64,000 nt of DNA, from NCBI GenBank assembly GCA_963699525.1, contig CAVOUI010000005.1:124001-188000 (forward strand), in the 5' to 3' direction. Position numbers and translations under genes: made by a program. The notes beneath the pieces were generated by a model. It was not told the origin of the DNA, ran no database searches, and worked only from the letters and a program-made list of their open reading frames with translations. Shown here in pieces: positions 9,020 through 18,030 of the stretch (position 1 is the first letter of the stretch; every line of letters begins with the position of its first letter). The stretch is from SG8-41 sp963699525 (lineage in GTDB: Bacteria; Pseudomonadota; Gammaproteobacteria; Burkholderiales; SG8-41).

Positions 9020-9754
9020 ATGAAACTGATCGTCGGGCTGGGCAATCCGGGGGACCGCTACCAGGGGACGCGGCATAACGCTGGCTTCTGGCTGGTCGAG
9101 CGCTTCGCCGCGGAATCGCGCACGGTGCTGCGCAAGGACGCGAAGTTCGAGGCGCTGGTCGGGCGGCACGAGGCGAGCGGCGCGTGGCTGATGCTGCCGC
9201 AGTCGCACATGAATCTCTCCGGCAAGCCGGTGCAGATGCTCGCGAGCTTCTTCAAGATCGCGCCTTCCGACATCCTGGTGGCGCACGACGAGCTTGATTT
9301 CCCGCCGGGCACCGCGCGCTTGAAGCAGGGCGGGGGCGTTGCCGGCCACAACGGCCTGAAGGACATCTCGGCCCGGATGGGGTCGCACGACTACTGGCGG
9401 GTACGCATTGGCATCGGCCACCCCGGCGACCCGAGGGCCGTCACCGACTACGTGCTGCACAAGCCGTCGCAGGACGATCGCGCCGCCATCGACGCGGCGA
9501 TCGCGCGCGTGCTCGAGGTGCTGCCGCTCTTGCTCGCCGGGGATCATCAGGGCGCAATGCTGAAGCTCCACACCGAGCCCGAACCCGAAAAAGTAGAGCG
9601 TCGGGTTGCACCGGTGCCCGCCAAGCCCGCGAAGGCGGAAAAGGGCGCCAGGACCGGGAAGGTCGAGAAGGACGAGAAAGCCGGGAAGGAGGGTGTGATC
9701 AGCTCCTTCCTGAAGAAGCTCATCCCGGGTCAGGACCCCGCGCGCAAGAAATGA
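9020..9754 (+). CDS. pth: Peptidyl-tRNA hydrolase with lysine-rich C-terminal extension
   Basis: 244 aa. The enzyme hydrolyses the ester bond of peptidyl-tRNAs released during translation. Conserved residues are visible: Asn and catalytic His in VGLGNPG...TRHNAGFW (His about residue 20), PQSHMNLSG, and VAHDELDFPPG with the catalytic-site Asp. The family core ends near residue 190. The remaining 50 residues are Lys/Ala/Glu-rich (KPAKAEKGARTGKVEKDEKA), unlike the usual 190-200-aa enzyme. No Shine-Dalgarno precedes ATG 9020, because a terminator ends 7 nt upstream. The stop overlaps ychF by 4 bp. Confidence 0.93.
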   Translation: MKLIVGLGNPGDRYQGTRHNAGFWLVERFAAESRTVLRKDAKFEALVGRHEASGAWLMLPQSHMNLSGKPVQMLASFFKIAPSDILVAHDELDFPPGTARLKQGGGVAGHNGLKDISARMGSHDYWRVRIGIGHPGDPRAVTDYVLHKPSQDDRAAIDAAIARVLEVLPLLLAGDHQGAMLKLHTEPEPEKVERRVAPVPAKPAKAEKGARTGKVEKDEKAGKEGVISSFLKKLIPGQDPARKK

Positions 9755-10842
9755 GCCTCCGCTGCGGTATCGTGGGCCTGCCCAACGTCGGCAAGTCCAC
9801 GCTGTTCAACGCCCTCACCAAGGCCGCGGTCCCCGCCGCGAACTACCCCTTCTGCACCATCGAGCCGAACGTCGGCGTGGTGCCGGTGCCGGACCCGCGC
9901 TTGAAGCGGATCGCGGAGATTTCCCGCTCCGCCAAGGTGACGCCGGCGGCCGTGGAGTTCGTGGACATCGCGGGGCTCGTCGCGGGCGCGTCCAAAGGCG
10001 AGGGTCTCGGCAACCAGTTCCTCGCGCACATCCGGGAAACCGACGGCATCATCGATCTCGTGCGCTGCTTCGAGGACGAGAACGTCGTGCACGTCGCGGG
10101 GCGCGTCGACCCCGTCGCCGATATCGAAACGATCCAATTGGAGCTCGCGCTGGCCGATCTCGCGACGGTGGACAAGGTGCTCGACCGCGTCGCGCCCAAG
10201 GCAAGGTCAGGCGACGCGGAATCGATCCGGTTCGAGGCGCTGCTCAAACGCGTGCGCGAGCGGCTCGACCAGGGCAAGCCTGCTCGCGGGCTCGAGCTTC
10301 AGGCCGAGGAGATCGGGCTGTTGCAGCCGCTGTGCCTGATGACGACCAAGCCCGCGATCTACGTCGCGAACGTCGCCGAGGACGGGCTCAAGGGCAATCC
10401 CCTGCTCGACCGCGTGCGCGAGTTCGCAGCGAAGGAGGGCGCCCCGGTGGTGGCGATCTGCGCGGCGCTCGAAGCGGAGATGGCCGACATGACGGAGGAG
10501 GACAAGCGCGTGTTCCTCGCCGACATCGGTCTCGAGGAGCCGGGCCTCGACCGGCTCGTGCACGCGGCCTACGATCTGCTCGGGCTGCACACCTTCTTCA
10601 CCACCGGCCCCAAGGAGTCGCGCGCCTGGACCCTACACAAGGGCGAGACCGCCTCGCAGGCCGCCGGCACGATCCACACCGATTTCGAGCGCGGGTTTAT
10701 CCGCGCGGAAGTCATTTCATGCGAGGATTTTTTCGCGTGCGGGGGCGAGCAGGGCGCGAAGGAAGCCGGGAAGATGCGGCTGGAAGGCAGGGATTACGTC
10801 GTGCGCGACGGGGATATCATCTATTTCCGGTTCGCCGTCTAA
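9751..10842 (+). CDS. ychF: Redox-regulated ATPase/GTPase YchF (Obg-like)
   Basis: 363 aa, the normal length. It belongs to the TRAFAC Obg family, binds ribosomes and hydrolyses ATP, and is linked to oxidative-stress response. G1 is GLPNVGKST at residues 7-15, G3 region FVDIAGLVAGASKGEGLGNQFL, G4-like TTKPAIYVANVAE. The C-terminal TGS domain contains FFTTGPKESRAWTL and FIRAEVISCEDF. It overlaps pth by ATGA; the pth-ychF pair is widely conserved. Confidence 0.96.
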   Translation: MSLRCGIVGLPNVGKSTLFNALTKAAVPAANYPFCTIEPNVGVVPVPDPRLKRIAEISRSAKVTPAAVEFVDIAGLVAGASKGEGLGNQFLAHIRETDGIIDLVRCFEDENVVHVAGRVDPVADIETIQLELALADLATVDKVLDRVAPKARSGDAESIRFEALLKRVRERLDQGKPARGLELQAEEIGLLQPLCLMTTKPAIYVANVAEDGLKGNPLLDRVREFAAKEGAPVVAICAALEAEMADMTEEDKRVFLADIGLEEPGLDRLVHAAYDLLGLHTFFTTGPKESRAWTLHKGETASQAAGTIHTDFERGFIRAEVISCEDFFACGGEQGAKEAGKMRLEGRDYVVRDGDIIYFRFAV

Positions 10843-10862
10843 GCCAATTTGGGAGGTCGGGA

Positions 10863-11339
10863 ATGGCAAACACGCTCAAGCTGCCGGCAATTGACCCTGC
10901 CGCCGTACCCGCTGTCACCGGGTCGCGCTACCCGGAGCCGTTCAAGTCGCGTGTGTCCGGGCGCCGCAAGCAACGCCTGGGCGATGCGCTGGGGCTCAAG
11001 AACTACGGGGTCAATCTTGCGACGATACCGCCGGGCGCGGTGTCGGCGCTGCGCCACTGGCACTCGCACGAAGACGAGTTCATCTACATCCTGAGCGGCG
11101 AGCTCGTTCTGATCACTAACGACGGCGAGCAGAAGCTTACCCCCGGCATGTGCGCGGGTTTTCCAGCGGGCAAGGCCGACGGGCATTACCTCATCAATCG
11201 AACGCAGCGGGACGCCGTCTACCTCGAAGTGGGTGATCGCCGCCCGGAGGATGCGGTGACCTATCCCGATGACGACATCGCCGGGCAGGCGACGCCGCAG
11301 GGACGGCGCTTCACGCGGAAAGACGGGACGCTCTACTGA
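10863..11339 (+). CDS. Cupin-domain protein
   Basis: 158 aa single-domain cupin. Motif 1 is HWHSHEDEFIYILSGELVL (about residues 70-88), and motif 2 is PAGKADGHYLIN. The His-X-His and Glu pattern of a metal site is therefore present, although the function is unknown. The ATG is preceded by GGGAGG at 10851-10856. Homologues are often annotated as transcriptional regulators or sugar-binding cupins, but no DNA-binding domain is visible here. The last 7 bp overlap the convergent EamA gene end. Confidence 0.8.
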   Translation: MANTLKLPAIDPAAVPAVTGSRYPEPFKSRVSGRRKQRLGDALGLKNYGVNLATIPPGAVSALRHWHSHEDEFIYILSGELVLITNDGEQKLTPGMCAGFPAGKADGHYLINRTQRDAVYLEVGDRRPEDAVTYPDDDIAGQATPQGRRFTRKDGTLY

Positions 11340-12268
11340 GCTTTGGCCGGCGCGGCCGGCCTCAGGCTGATCACCACGACCCCGACGAGCACGAGCGCCG
11401 CACCGGCGAGCTGGAGCGGCGTCATCACTTCCTCGAGCCCGAGCCAGCCGAACGCGATGGTGGTCACCGGTCCGAGGGCGCCGATGATGGCGACGGTGTT
11501 GGCGCCGACCCGGCGCAGCGCCTCCGAGGTCATGAATATCGGCACCGCCGTGCTCACGACAGCCATCGCGATCGCGTAGCCGTACACCGGCGCCGGGAGG
11601 TCGAGCGCGGAGAGTGGCCGCAGCAGCAGGAACTGCGGATGCACGCAATGCTCGCCGCGCGTCATCGCGTAGGCGGAGAACCGGACCGAGCCCACGCGCG
11701 TGATGACCTCGGCGCCGGCGACGAGGTAAAGGGCATAGCAAATCGAGCTTGCGAACGCGAGCACCGCGCCGAGCCAGAAGTTCGTCTGCTCTCCCTCCAG
11801 CGACTGGGCGAACACCAGCAGCAGCCCGGCGTAGGTAAGGGCCAGCGCGGCGACCTCGCGCGCGGTCACGCCCTTGCGCAGGAACGCCGCCGACAGGATC
11901 ACGACGATAGTCGGATAGGTGAACAGCAGCAGCCGCCCGAGCCCGGCCGGGATGTACTGGAGTGCGAGGAAGTCGAGAAAGCTCGCCCCGTAGTAAGCGA
12001 GAATGCCCAGTGCGGCGACGGCGGCGAGCTCGCGCCCGGCGAGCGGGCGGTGCTCGGTTGCGCTTCTCACCCACAGCGCCGCCGCGATGAAGAACGGCAC
12101 CGAGAACACCATGCGTAACGCGAGCAGCGTGACGGGATCGGTGACCCAGGCGTAGGCGAGCTTGATGAAGATCGGCCGCAGCGAGAAGCACACCACCCCG
12201 CCGATGGCGAGCGCGATCCCGGCGGCGAACCAGCCGCTGCTTCTTTCGGCCCGGCTCAAGGCGGGCAC
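11333..12268 (-). CDS. EamA/DMT-family transporter
   Basis: 311 aa with about ten hydrophobic helices forming two EamA repeats (about residues 14-148 and 160-300), as in RhaT/YdcZ-like metabolite exporters. Features include FSLRPIFIKLAYAWVTDP in helix 1-2 and the second-repeat signature LGPVTTIAFGWLGLEEVMTPLQLAGAALVLVGV. The substrate cannot be inferred. The gene is convergent with the cupin gene and divergent from the MFS gene; their 130-bp intergenic region 12269-12398 presumably carries both promoters. Confidence 0.85.
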   Translation of the reverse strand: MPALSRAERSSGWFAAGIALAIGGVVCFSLRPIFIKLAYAWVTDPVTLLALRMVFSVPFFIAAALWVRSATEHRPLAGRELAAVAALGILAYYGASFLDFLALQYIPAGLGRLLLFTYPTIVVILSAAFLRKGVTAREVAALALTYAGLLLVFAQSLEGEQTNFWLGAVLAFASSICYALYLVAGAEVITRVGSVRFSAYAMTRGEHCVHPQFLLLRPLSALDLPAPVYGYAIAMAVVSTAVPIFMTSEALRRVGANTVAIIGALGPVTTIAFGWLGLEEVMTPLQLAGAALVLVGVVVISLRPAAPAKAQ

Positions 12269-12398
12269 CGCCCGATCATGCCTGCGGAATACAACTGTTC
12301 ACCCATTGGAAATGACGTAATTGTGCCTGAACCCGTCACTATCTTAGCGGAGGCCGCCGTGCGGTAAGCTTGGGTGGATAACCCAAACCGCATCATTC

Positions 12399-13631
12399 GT
12401 GGAAGAGAAAACCCACCCCTTTTTCGCGCTGAAGGCGCGCGATTTTCGTCTCTACTGGCTCGCCCTGGTCGCGCAGGTCGTCGGCCAGCACATGTTTGCG
12501 TTCACGCTCGGTTGGCTCACCTTCGAGATCACGGGATCGCAGGCGCAACTGGGGCTTATCCATCTTTGCGGTTTCGTGCCCCAGTTTGCCCTGACGCTGC
12601 TGGGCGGCGTGCTGGCCGATCGCATCGATGCGCGCGTGCTCATCGGCGCCGCGCAGACCACTGCCTCGATCACAATGATCATGGTTGGCGTGGCCACCCT
12701 GCTCGGCGTGGCGCAGCTGTGGCACCTCGCGCTCGGGGCATTTCTATGGGGTCTGTCGGCCGCAATCGACGAGCCCGCGCGCGCGTCGTTCTTCCCGCGC
12801 CTGCTGCCGCGTCCGCTGTTGCGCGCCGCGGTGCCGCTGATCTCCATGGCTTTCGGCAGCAGTCGCGTGATCGCCCCCTCGATCGCCGGTTTTCTCATTG
12901 CCGCGGCGGGCGCGCCGGCGACGTTTCTCGCGTCCGCGGCGGCGATCAGCACCATGATGGCGGTGCTGTTCCTGGTTCGCCCCTCCCACGGCGTCGTCGC
13001 GCGTCCACACGGCAGTTTGCTCGACAACTTTACCGAGAGCCTGCGCTACATACGCGCCAACGAGGCATTCGCCAAGGCAATCGGCGCGGCGCTGCTCAAC
13101 GCGACCCTGGCCATGGGCTTCATCCACATGCTTCCGGTATTCGCCAAGGTTGTATTGCAGGTCGATTCGCGCGGCCTTGGAATTCTCGCGTCTGCCGCCG
13201 GAATCGGCTCCCTGGCCGGCTTTGCTTCCTACTCCTGGCTGCAGCCCCATCTGTCGCCGAGAAACCTGATGGTGGGAGCTCTGACCGTCTATAACGTGGC
13301 GTTGATCGGCCTCGCCTTCAGCGACTGGTACTGGCTTTCCTTCTGCGCGATCCTCGTCGCCGGCCTGTGCCACGGTTATTTCGTGACCTGCGTGCAGGTG
13401 ATGCTGCAAACCCTGGTCGAGGATCGCTATCGCGGGCGGGTGATGAGCGTGTTCGCGCTGGTATGGAGCTTGATGTTCCTGAGCGGATTTCTGTTGAATA
13501 CCGCGGGGGAGTGGGTGGGGCCGCGCCTGGCGCTCGCGGGCGGCGCGGTCATCGTGCTGGCCTACGTGTGGCTGTCGCTGGTGCGTGCCAAGGCGCTGAA
13601 GAAAATAGTCCTGGCGCCCAAACCAGGCTGA
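12399..13631 (+). CDS. MFS transporter (EntS/MFS_3-type)
   Basis: 410 aa, about 12 transmembrane helices. The N-terminal FALKARDFRLYWLALVAQVVG and FTLGWLTFEITGSQAQLGL are the usual openings of MFS_3/EntS exporters, and GGVLADRIDARV is the conserved loop 2-3 motif. The loop PRLLPRPLLRAAVPLISMAFGSSRVIAPSIAGFLI is also typical. The start is GTG at 12399; there is no clear ribosome-binding site. The substrate is unknown. Confidence 0.85.
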   Translation: MEEKTHPFFALKARDFRLYWLALVAQVVGQHMFAFTLGWLTFEITGSQAQLGLIHLCGFVPQFALTLLGGVLADRIDARVLIGAAQTTASITMIMVGVATLLGVAQLWHLALGAFLWGLSAAIDEPARASFFPRLLPRPLLRAAVPLISMAFGSSRVIAPSIAGFLIAAAGAPATFLASAAAISTMMAVLFLVRPSHGVVARPHGSLLDNFTESLRYIRANEAFAKAIGAALLNATLAMGFIHMLPVFAKVVLQVDSRGLGILASAAGIGSLAGFASYSWLQPHLSPRNLMVGALTVYNVALIGLAFSDWYWLSFCAILVAGLCHGYFVTCVQVMLQTLVEDRYRGRVMSVFALVWSLMFLSGFLLNTAGEWVGPRLALAGGAVIVLAYVWLSLVRAKALKKIVLAPKPG

Positions 13632-13647
13632 AGGATGAAAATAGGAT

Positions 13648-13683
13648 CCCCTCTCCGCTTGGGAGAGGGCTAGGGTGAAGGGG
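13648..13683. repeat. REP-like palindromic repeat, family A copy 2
   Basis: CCCTCTCC-gctt-GGGAGAGGG hairpin (13649-13669) followed by TAGGGTGAAGGGGT. It is the reverse-oriented counterpart of the repeat at 6986-7023. It lies between the MFS and amidohydrolase genes and ends about 8 bp before the next start codon. Confidence 0.6.
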
Positions 13684-13691
13684 TAACTCAA

Positions 13692-14534
13692 ATGACGATC
13701 ATCGATTCGCAAGTCCACGCCTACGAGGCGAATACGCCGAAACGCCCGTGGCACAGCGTCCCGAACTGGCCCCCGAGCGCAACGGGTGACGAGCTGGTGG
13801 CGGCGATGGACAAGCTCGGCGTCGACGGCTCGATCCTGATCTCCGCTTTTTCCATGTACCGATACGACGCCAGCTATGCGGTGGAAGTGCAGCGGACGCA
13901 TCCCGGCCGGTTCGCCCTCGTCAAGCCGGTCGATCCGGACGATCCCGCGGTGGTCGATCATATCGCCGCGTGGAAGAAGACGCCCGGCGCGGTCGGCATT
14001 CGGGTCATCGTGACGAAGGAGCCGGGACGCAACCCGAGCGACCGGGGCCTCGACCGCGTATTACGCGAAGCCGTCCGTCACGACTTCCCGGTCAACATCC
14101 TGTGCTGGGGCAATTTGGAGAGGGGCGCGGCGGTGATCGACCGCCATCCCGATACGCGATTCATCATCGACCACCTGGGCATCCTGCAGCCCCGAACGCC
14201 GCCCGCGCCGCCGCAGCCGTGGGCCGACCTGCCGAAGGTGCTGGAGCTCGCGAAGCGTCCGAACGCCGTGATCAAGGTCAGCGGCGCCTGCACGTTGTCG
14301 CAGAAACCGTATCCCTTCCCGGACATCTGGGACTCGCTCGCCCGCGTGTTCGACGCCTGGGGATTCGGGCGCTGTTTGTGGGGCACCGACTGGACCCGCG
14401 CCTTCGCGGTCGTCAACTACGAGCAGGCCGTCGAGCCCTTCCGCCGGACCGACCGCCTCTCCGCGAGCGAGCGCGCGATGTTAATGGGCGGCGCGTGCGC
14501 CAAAGCATACGGTTGGTTGCCCAAGAAAAGTTAG
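13692..14534 (+). CDS. Amidohydrolase-family TIM-barrel hydrolase (COG3618 type)
   Basis: 280 aa. IIDSQVHAY is the N-terminal metal motif (in this group D-x-Q/H-x-H), RFIIDHLG supplies a barrel-strand His, and CLWGTDWTRA near the C-terminus gives the catalytic Asp. These define the amidohydrolase-2 group of lactonases and decarboxylases. The substrate is unknown. The ribosome-binding site is poor because a REP-like repeat ends just upstream. The protein is of normal length and unbroken. Confidence 0.8.
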   Translation: MTIIDSQVHAYEANTPKRPWHSVPNWPPSATGDELVAAMDKLGVDGSILISAFSMYRYDASYAVEVQRTHPGRFALVKPVDPDDPAVVDHIAAWKKTPGAVGIRVIVTKEPGRNPSDRGLDRVLREAVRHDFPVNILCWGNLERGAAVIDRHPDTRFIIDHLGILQPRTPPAPPQPWADLPKVLELAKRPNAVIKVSGACTLSQKPYPFPDIWDSLARVFDAWGFGRCLWGTDWTRAFAVVNYEQAVEPFRRTDRLSASERAMLMGGACAKAYGWLPKKS

Positions 14535-14574
14535 GAATTGGAGACAGGCCCCTTTAACAAGCCAAGCTGATGTC

Positions 14575-16084
14575 TCACCGCCGCTTGCCGCCGAGCAGGG
14601 ACCCCAGAACGCCCCGCACAATCTGCCGACCGATCTGGCGGCCGATCGCCCGCGCGGCGCTCTTGGCCGCTGCCTCGACTGCGCCTTCCCGGCGCCCGCC
14701 GCGCGGGCCGGTCGAGCCGCCGAGAAGATCGCCCAGCGCGCCAAAAAGCCCGCCGCCCGCCGCGCGGCTGCGGGCTTGCCGCCGGTTCCGGGCCGCGGGC
14801 GCTTTTTCGGCCACGCGCTGCGTGAGCTTCTCGTACGCCGACTCGCGGTCCACGGTCTTGTCGTAGGTGCCGGCGAGGGGGGAGCTCTTGATGAGCTTGT
14901 CGCGCTCCTGCGGCGTGATCGGGCCGATGCGCGTGCCCGGCGGCACCACGAATGCGCGCTCCACGACCGTGGGACGCCCCTTGTCGTCGAGCAGCGAGAC
15001 CAGCGCCTCGCCCACGCCGAGCTCGGTGATCGCCGTCTCGACGTTCAGCTTGGGGTTCGCCCGCAGCGTGGTCGCCGCGGACTTGACCGCTTTCTGGTCG
15101 CGGGGCGTGAAGGCGCGCAGCGCGTGCTGCACGCGGTTGCCGAGCTGGCCGAGCACGGTGTCGGGGATGTCGAGCGGATTCTGCGTCACGAAATAGACGC
15201 CGACGCCCTTGGAGCGGATCAGCCGCACCACCTGCTCGACTTTTTCCAGCAGCGCCTGCGGGGCTTCGTTGAACAGCAGGTGCGCCTCGTCGAAGAAGAA
15301 CACGAGCCTGGGCTTTTCCGGGTCGCCCACTTCGGGCAGCTCCTCGAACAGCTCCGAGAGCAGCCACAGCAGCAGCGTCGAATAGAGCTTGGGCGCGGTC
15401 ATCAGCTTGTCGGCGGCGAGGATGTTGACGACGCCGCGCCCGCGCGAGTCGGTCTGCATCAGGTCCGCGATGTTCAGGGCCGGCTCGCCAAAGAACTTGT
15501 CGGCGCCCTGCTGATCCAGGGTCAGTAGATCCGCGCTGGATCGCGCCGATCGAGGCCGAAGAGATGTTTCCGTATTGCGTGGTGAACTGCTTCGCGTTGT
15601 CGCCCACGTGGGTCAACATCGCGCGCAAGTCCTTGAGATCGAGCAGCAGCAGGCCGTTGTCGTCGGCGATCTTGAAGGCGAGGGTGAGCACGCCCGCCTG
15701 CGTCTCGTTCAGGCCCAGCATGCGCGCGAGCAGCAGCGGCCCCATCTCGGAGATCGTGGTGCGCACCGGGTGGCCCTGGCTGCCGTACGCGTCCCAGAAC
15801 ACGACCGGGCACGCTTCGAACTTCACGTCCTTGAGCTTCAGGCTCTCGACGCGCTCCTTGATCTTGCCCTTGAGCTCGCCCGGCTGCGACTGGCCGGCGA
15901 GATCGCCTTTCACGTCGGCCATGAACACGGGCACGCCGATGCGGCTCAAGCCCTCGGCAATGCGCTGCAGGGTCACCGTCTTGCCGGTGCCGGTGGCGCC
16001 GGCGATCAGCCCGTGGCGGTTGGCAAACTGCGGCAAAAGGCAGAGGTCGGAACTGGACTTGGCGATCAGAAGCGGTTCTGGCAT
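14575..16084 (-). pseudogene. HerA-like/DUF853 ATPase, one frameshift
   Basis: Read through, it encodes about 502 aa. Walker A is AGATGTGKTVTL (about residue 30), followed by FMADVKGDL; the second half has Walker B VFFFDEAHLLF, TQNPLDIPDTVLGQLGNRVQHALRAF and the Gly/Arg-rich C-terminus typical of the helicase HerA-like C-terminal (DUF853) family. The frame breaks at 15527-15530: between AIQRG and LLTLDQQG one extra base is present in GGATCTAC. Everything on both sides is conserved, so a sequencing error or a very recent mutation is likely. It is convergent with the amidohydrolase gene. Confidence 0.85.
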
Positions 16085-16150
16085 GGCGCCCCCGCGTGAT
16101 AAAATTCTCGATATTTTAGCGAGTTAGCCTGTAGTTGGCAGGGGCAGCAC

Positions 16151-16882
16151 ATGGCAGGTCACAGCAAGTGGGCGAACGTCCAGCACCGCAAGAACCGGCA
16201 GGACGCCAAACGCGGCAAGATCTTCACCCGCCTGATCAAGGAAATCACGGTCGCGGCGCGCATCGGCGGCGGTGATCCCGACTCCAATCCGCGGCTGCGG
16301 CTGGCGGTCGACAAAGCCTACGCGAACAATATGCCCAAGGACAACGTCGAGCGCGCGATCAAGCGCGGCACCGGCGGGTTCGAGGGCGCCCATTACGAGG
16401 AGATCCGCTACGAGGGCTACGGCGCCGGCGGCGCGGCGGTCATGGTCGACTGCATGACGGACAACAAGACCCGCACCGTGGCGGACGTGCGCTCCACGTT
16501 CACCAAGCACGGGGGCAACCTGGGCGGCGAGGGCTCGGTCGCGTTTCTGTTCAAGCACTGCGGGCAGCTCGTGTTCGCGCCCGGCACGAACGAGGATGCG
16601 CTCATGGAGGCGGCGATCGAAGCGGGCGCGGAGGACGTCATTACCAACGACGACGGCAGCATCGAGGTCGTGACGGCGCCCAACGATTTCGTCGCCGTCC
16701 GGAACGCGCTGGAGAAGAAGGGGTTCAAGGCGGCGCTCGCCGAGGTGACGTTCAAGCCGTCGGCGGAGAACGCGATGAAGGGCGACGAGGCGGCGCGCAT
16801 GCAGAAGCTGCTCGACGCGCTCGAGAACATCGACGACGTGCAGGAAGTCTATACAACAGCCGTGATCGAGCAGCCGGCTTGA
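16151..16882 (+). CDS. yebC: YebC/PmpR-family transcriptional/translational regulator
   Basis: 243 aa. It starts MAGHSKWANVQHRKNRQDAKRGKIFTRL, the conserved YebC opening, and has ERAIKRGTGG, EGYGAGGAAVMVDCMTDNKNRT-like and GGNLGGEGSVAFLF segments. YebC proteins bind DNA, and recent work links the family to relief of polyproline stalling. It lies immediately upstream of ruvC, as in many Proteobacteria. The upstream region has an AT-rich promoter-like stretch near 16098-16121. Confidence 0.95.
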   Translation: MAGHSKWANVQHRKNRQDAKRGKIFTRLIKEITVAARIGGGDPDSNPRLRLAVDKAYANNMPKDNVERAIKRGTGGFEGAHYEEIRYEGYGAGGAAVMVDCMTDNKTRTVADVRSTFTKHGGNLGGEGSVAFLFKHCGQLVFAPGTNEDALMEAAIEAGAEDVITNDDGSIEVVTAPNDFVAVRNALEKKGFKAALAEVTFKPSAENAMKGDEAARMQKLLDALENIDDVQEVYTTAVIEQPA

Positions 16883-17415
16883 GCGGGCGCGCCCCCACAC
16901 GCATACTCGGGATCGATCCGGGGCTGGCCGTCACCGGATACGGCATCCTCGACAGGAACGGCAACGCGCTCCATTACGTCGCCAGCGGCCGCATCCGGAC
17001 GCCGCCCGGAAATCTGGCGCTGCGCCTCAAGGCCATACTCGAGGGCCTGAACGAGGTCATCGCCGCCCACGGCCCGTCGCAGATCGCCCTCGAGAAAGTC
17101 TTCGTCAACGTCAATCCCCAGTCCACCCTGCTGCTCGGGCAGGCGCGCGGCACGGCGATCTGCGCCGCGGTGCTGCACGGCCTGCCGGTGGCGGAGTACA
17201 CTGCCCTGCAGGTGAAGCAGGCCGTGGTGGGCAACGGCCATGCGCAGAAGCGGCAGGTGCAGGACATGGTGCGGCGGCTCCTCGCGCTGCGCGGCGATCC
17301 GAGCCCGGACGCGGCCGACGCGCTCGCCTGCGCCATCTGCCACGCGCACGGCGGGCAGGGGCTCGGGCGCCTCGCGACGGCGGGCTTTCGCATGAAACGC
17401 GGCCGCCTGGTCTGA
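16879..17415 (+). CDS. ruvC: Holliday-junction endonuclease RuvC
   Basis: 178 aa. It resolves four-way junctions migrated by RuvAB. Catalytic acidic residues lie in ILGIDPGLAVTGYG (first Asp), ALEKVFV (Glu), and DAADALACAICHAH (C-terminal Asp pair). The start is TTG overlapping the yebC stop (TTGA), giving MSGRAPTRILGIDPG. It is the first gene of ruvCAB. Confidence 0.95.
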   Translation: MSGRAPTRILGIDPGLAVTGYGILDRNGNALHYVASGRIRTPPGNLALRLKAILEGLNEVIAAHGPSQIALEKVFVNVNPQSTLLLGQARGTAICAAVLHGLPVAEYTALQVKQAVVGNGHAQKRQVQDMVRRLLALRGDPSPDAADALACAICHAHGGQGLGRLATAGFRMKRGRLV

Positions 17416-17451
17416 GATGGCGATGTCCACACGCTCCATTTTGGGGTATCT

Positions 17452-18030
17452 ATGATCGGGCGCATCCACGGCAGGCTCATCGAGAAGCATCCGCCCCAGA
17501 TCGTCGTGGATGTCCAGGGCGTCGGCTACGAGCTCGACGTCCCGATGAGCACCTTCTACCAGCTGCCCGCGACCGGAGCGGAAGTCTCGCTCTACACGCA
17601 TCTCGTCGTGCGCGAAGATGCGCACCAGCTCTTCGGCTTTGCCACCGAGCCCGAGCGGCGGGCGTTCCGGCAGCTCCTCCGGATATCGGGGATCGGCGCG
17701 CGCACGGCGCTCTCCGTGCTGTCCGGGCTCTCGGTCACGGACCTGCGCGACGCCGTAGTCGCCCAGGATGGCGGCCGATTGACGAAGATACCCGGCATCG
17801 GCAAGAAGACCGCGGAGCGCCTGCTGCTGGAGCTGCGCGACAAGCTCGACGCCGTGGCGGTCGCGTCCACCGCCGTCAAGGGCGACGGGCAGGCGGGCGA
17901 CATCGCGAATGCGCTGCTTGCGCTTGGCTATAATGAACGCGAGGCGGGGTGGGCGATGAAACAGCTGCCCGCCGGCCTCAACGTCGCTGACGGCATACGC
18001 CAGGCTCTCAGAGTCCTCTCGAAGCCATGA
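17452..18030 (+). CDS. ruvA: Holliday-junction branch-migration protein RuvA
   Basis: 192 aa. It binds the four-way junction and loads RuvB. MIGRIHGRLIEKHPPQIVVDVQGVGYELDVP is the OB-fold domain I; helix-hairpin-helix motifs LLRISGIGARTALSVLSGL and LTKIPGIGKKTAERLLLEL follow, and domain III (ANALLALGYNEREA) contacts RuvB. It lies 36 bp after ruvC, and the stop overlaps ruvB by 4 bp. Confidence 0.96.
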   Translation: MIGRIHGRLIEKHPPQIVVDVQGVGYELDVPMSTFYQLPATGAEVSLYTHLVVREDAHQLFGFATEPERRAFRQLLRISGIGARTALSVLSGLSVTDLRDAVVAQDGGRLTKIPGIGKKTAERLLLELRDKLDAVAVASTAVKGDGQAGDIANALLALGYNEREAGWAMKQLPAGLNVADGIRQALRVLSKP

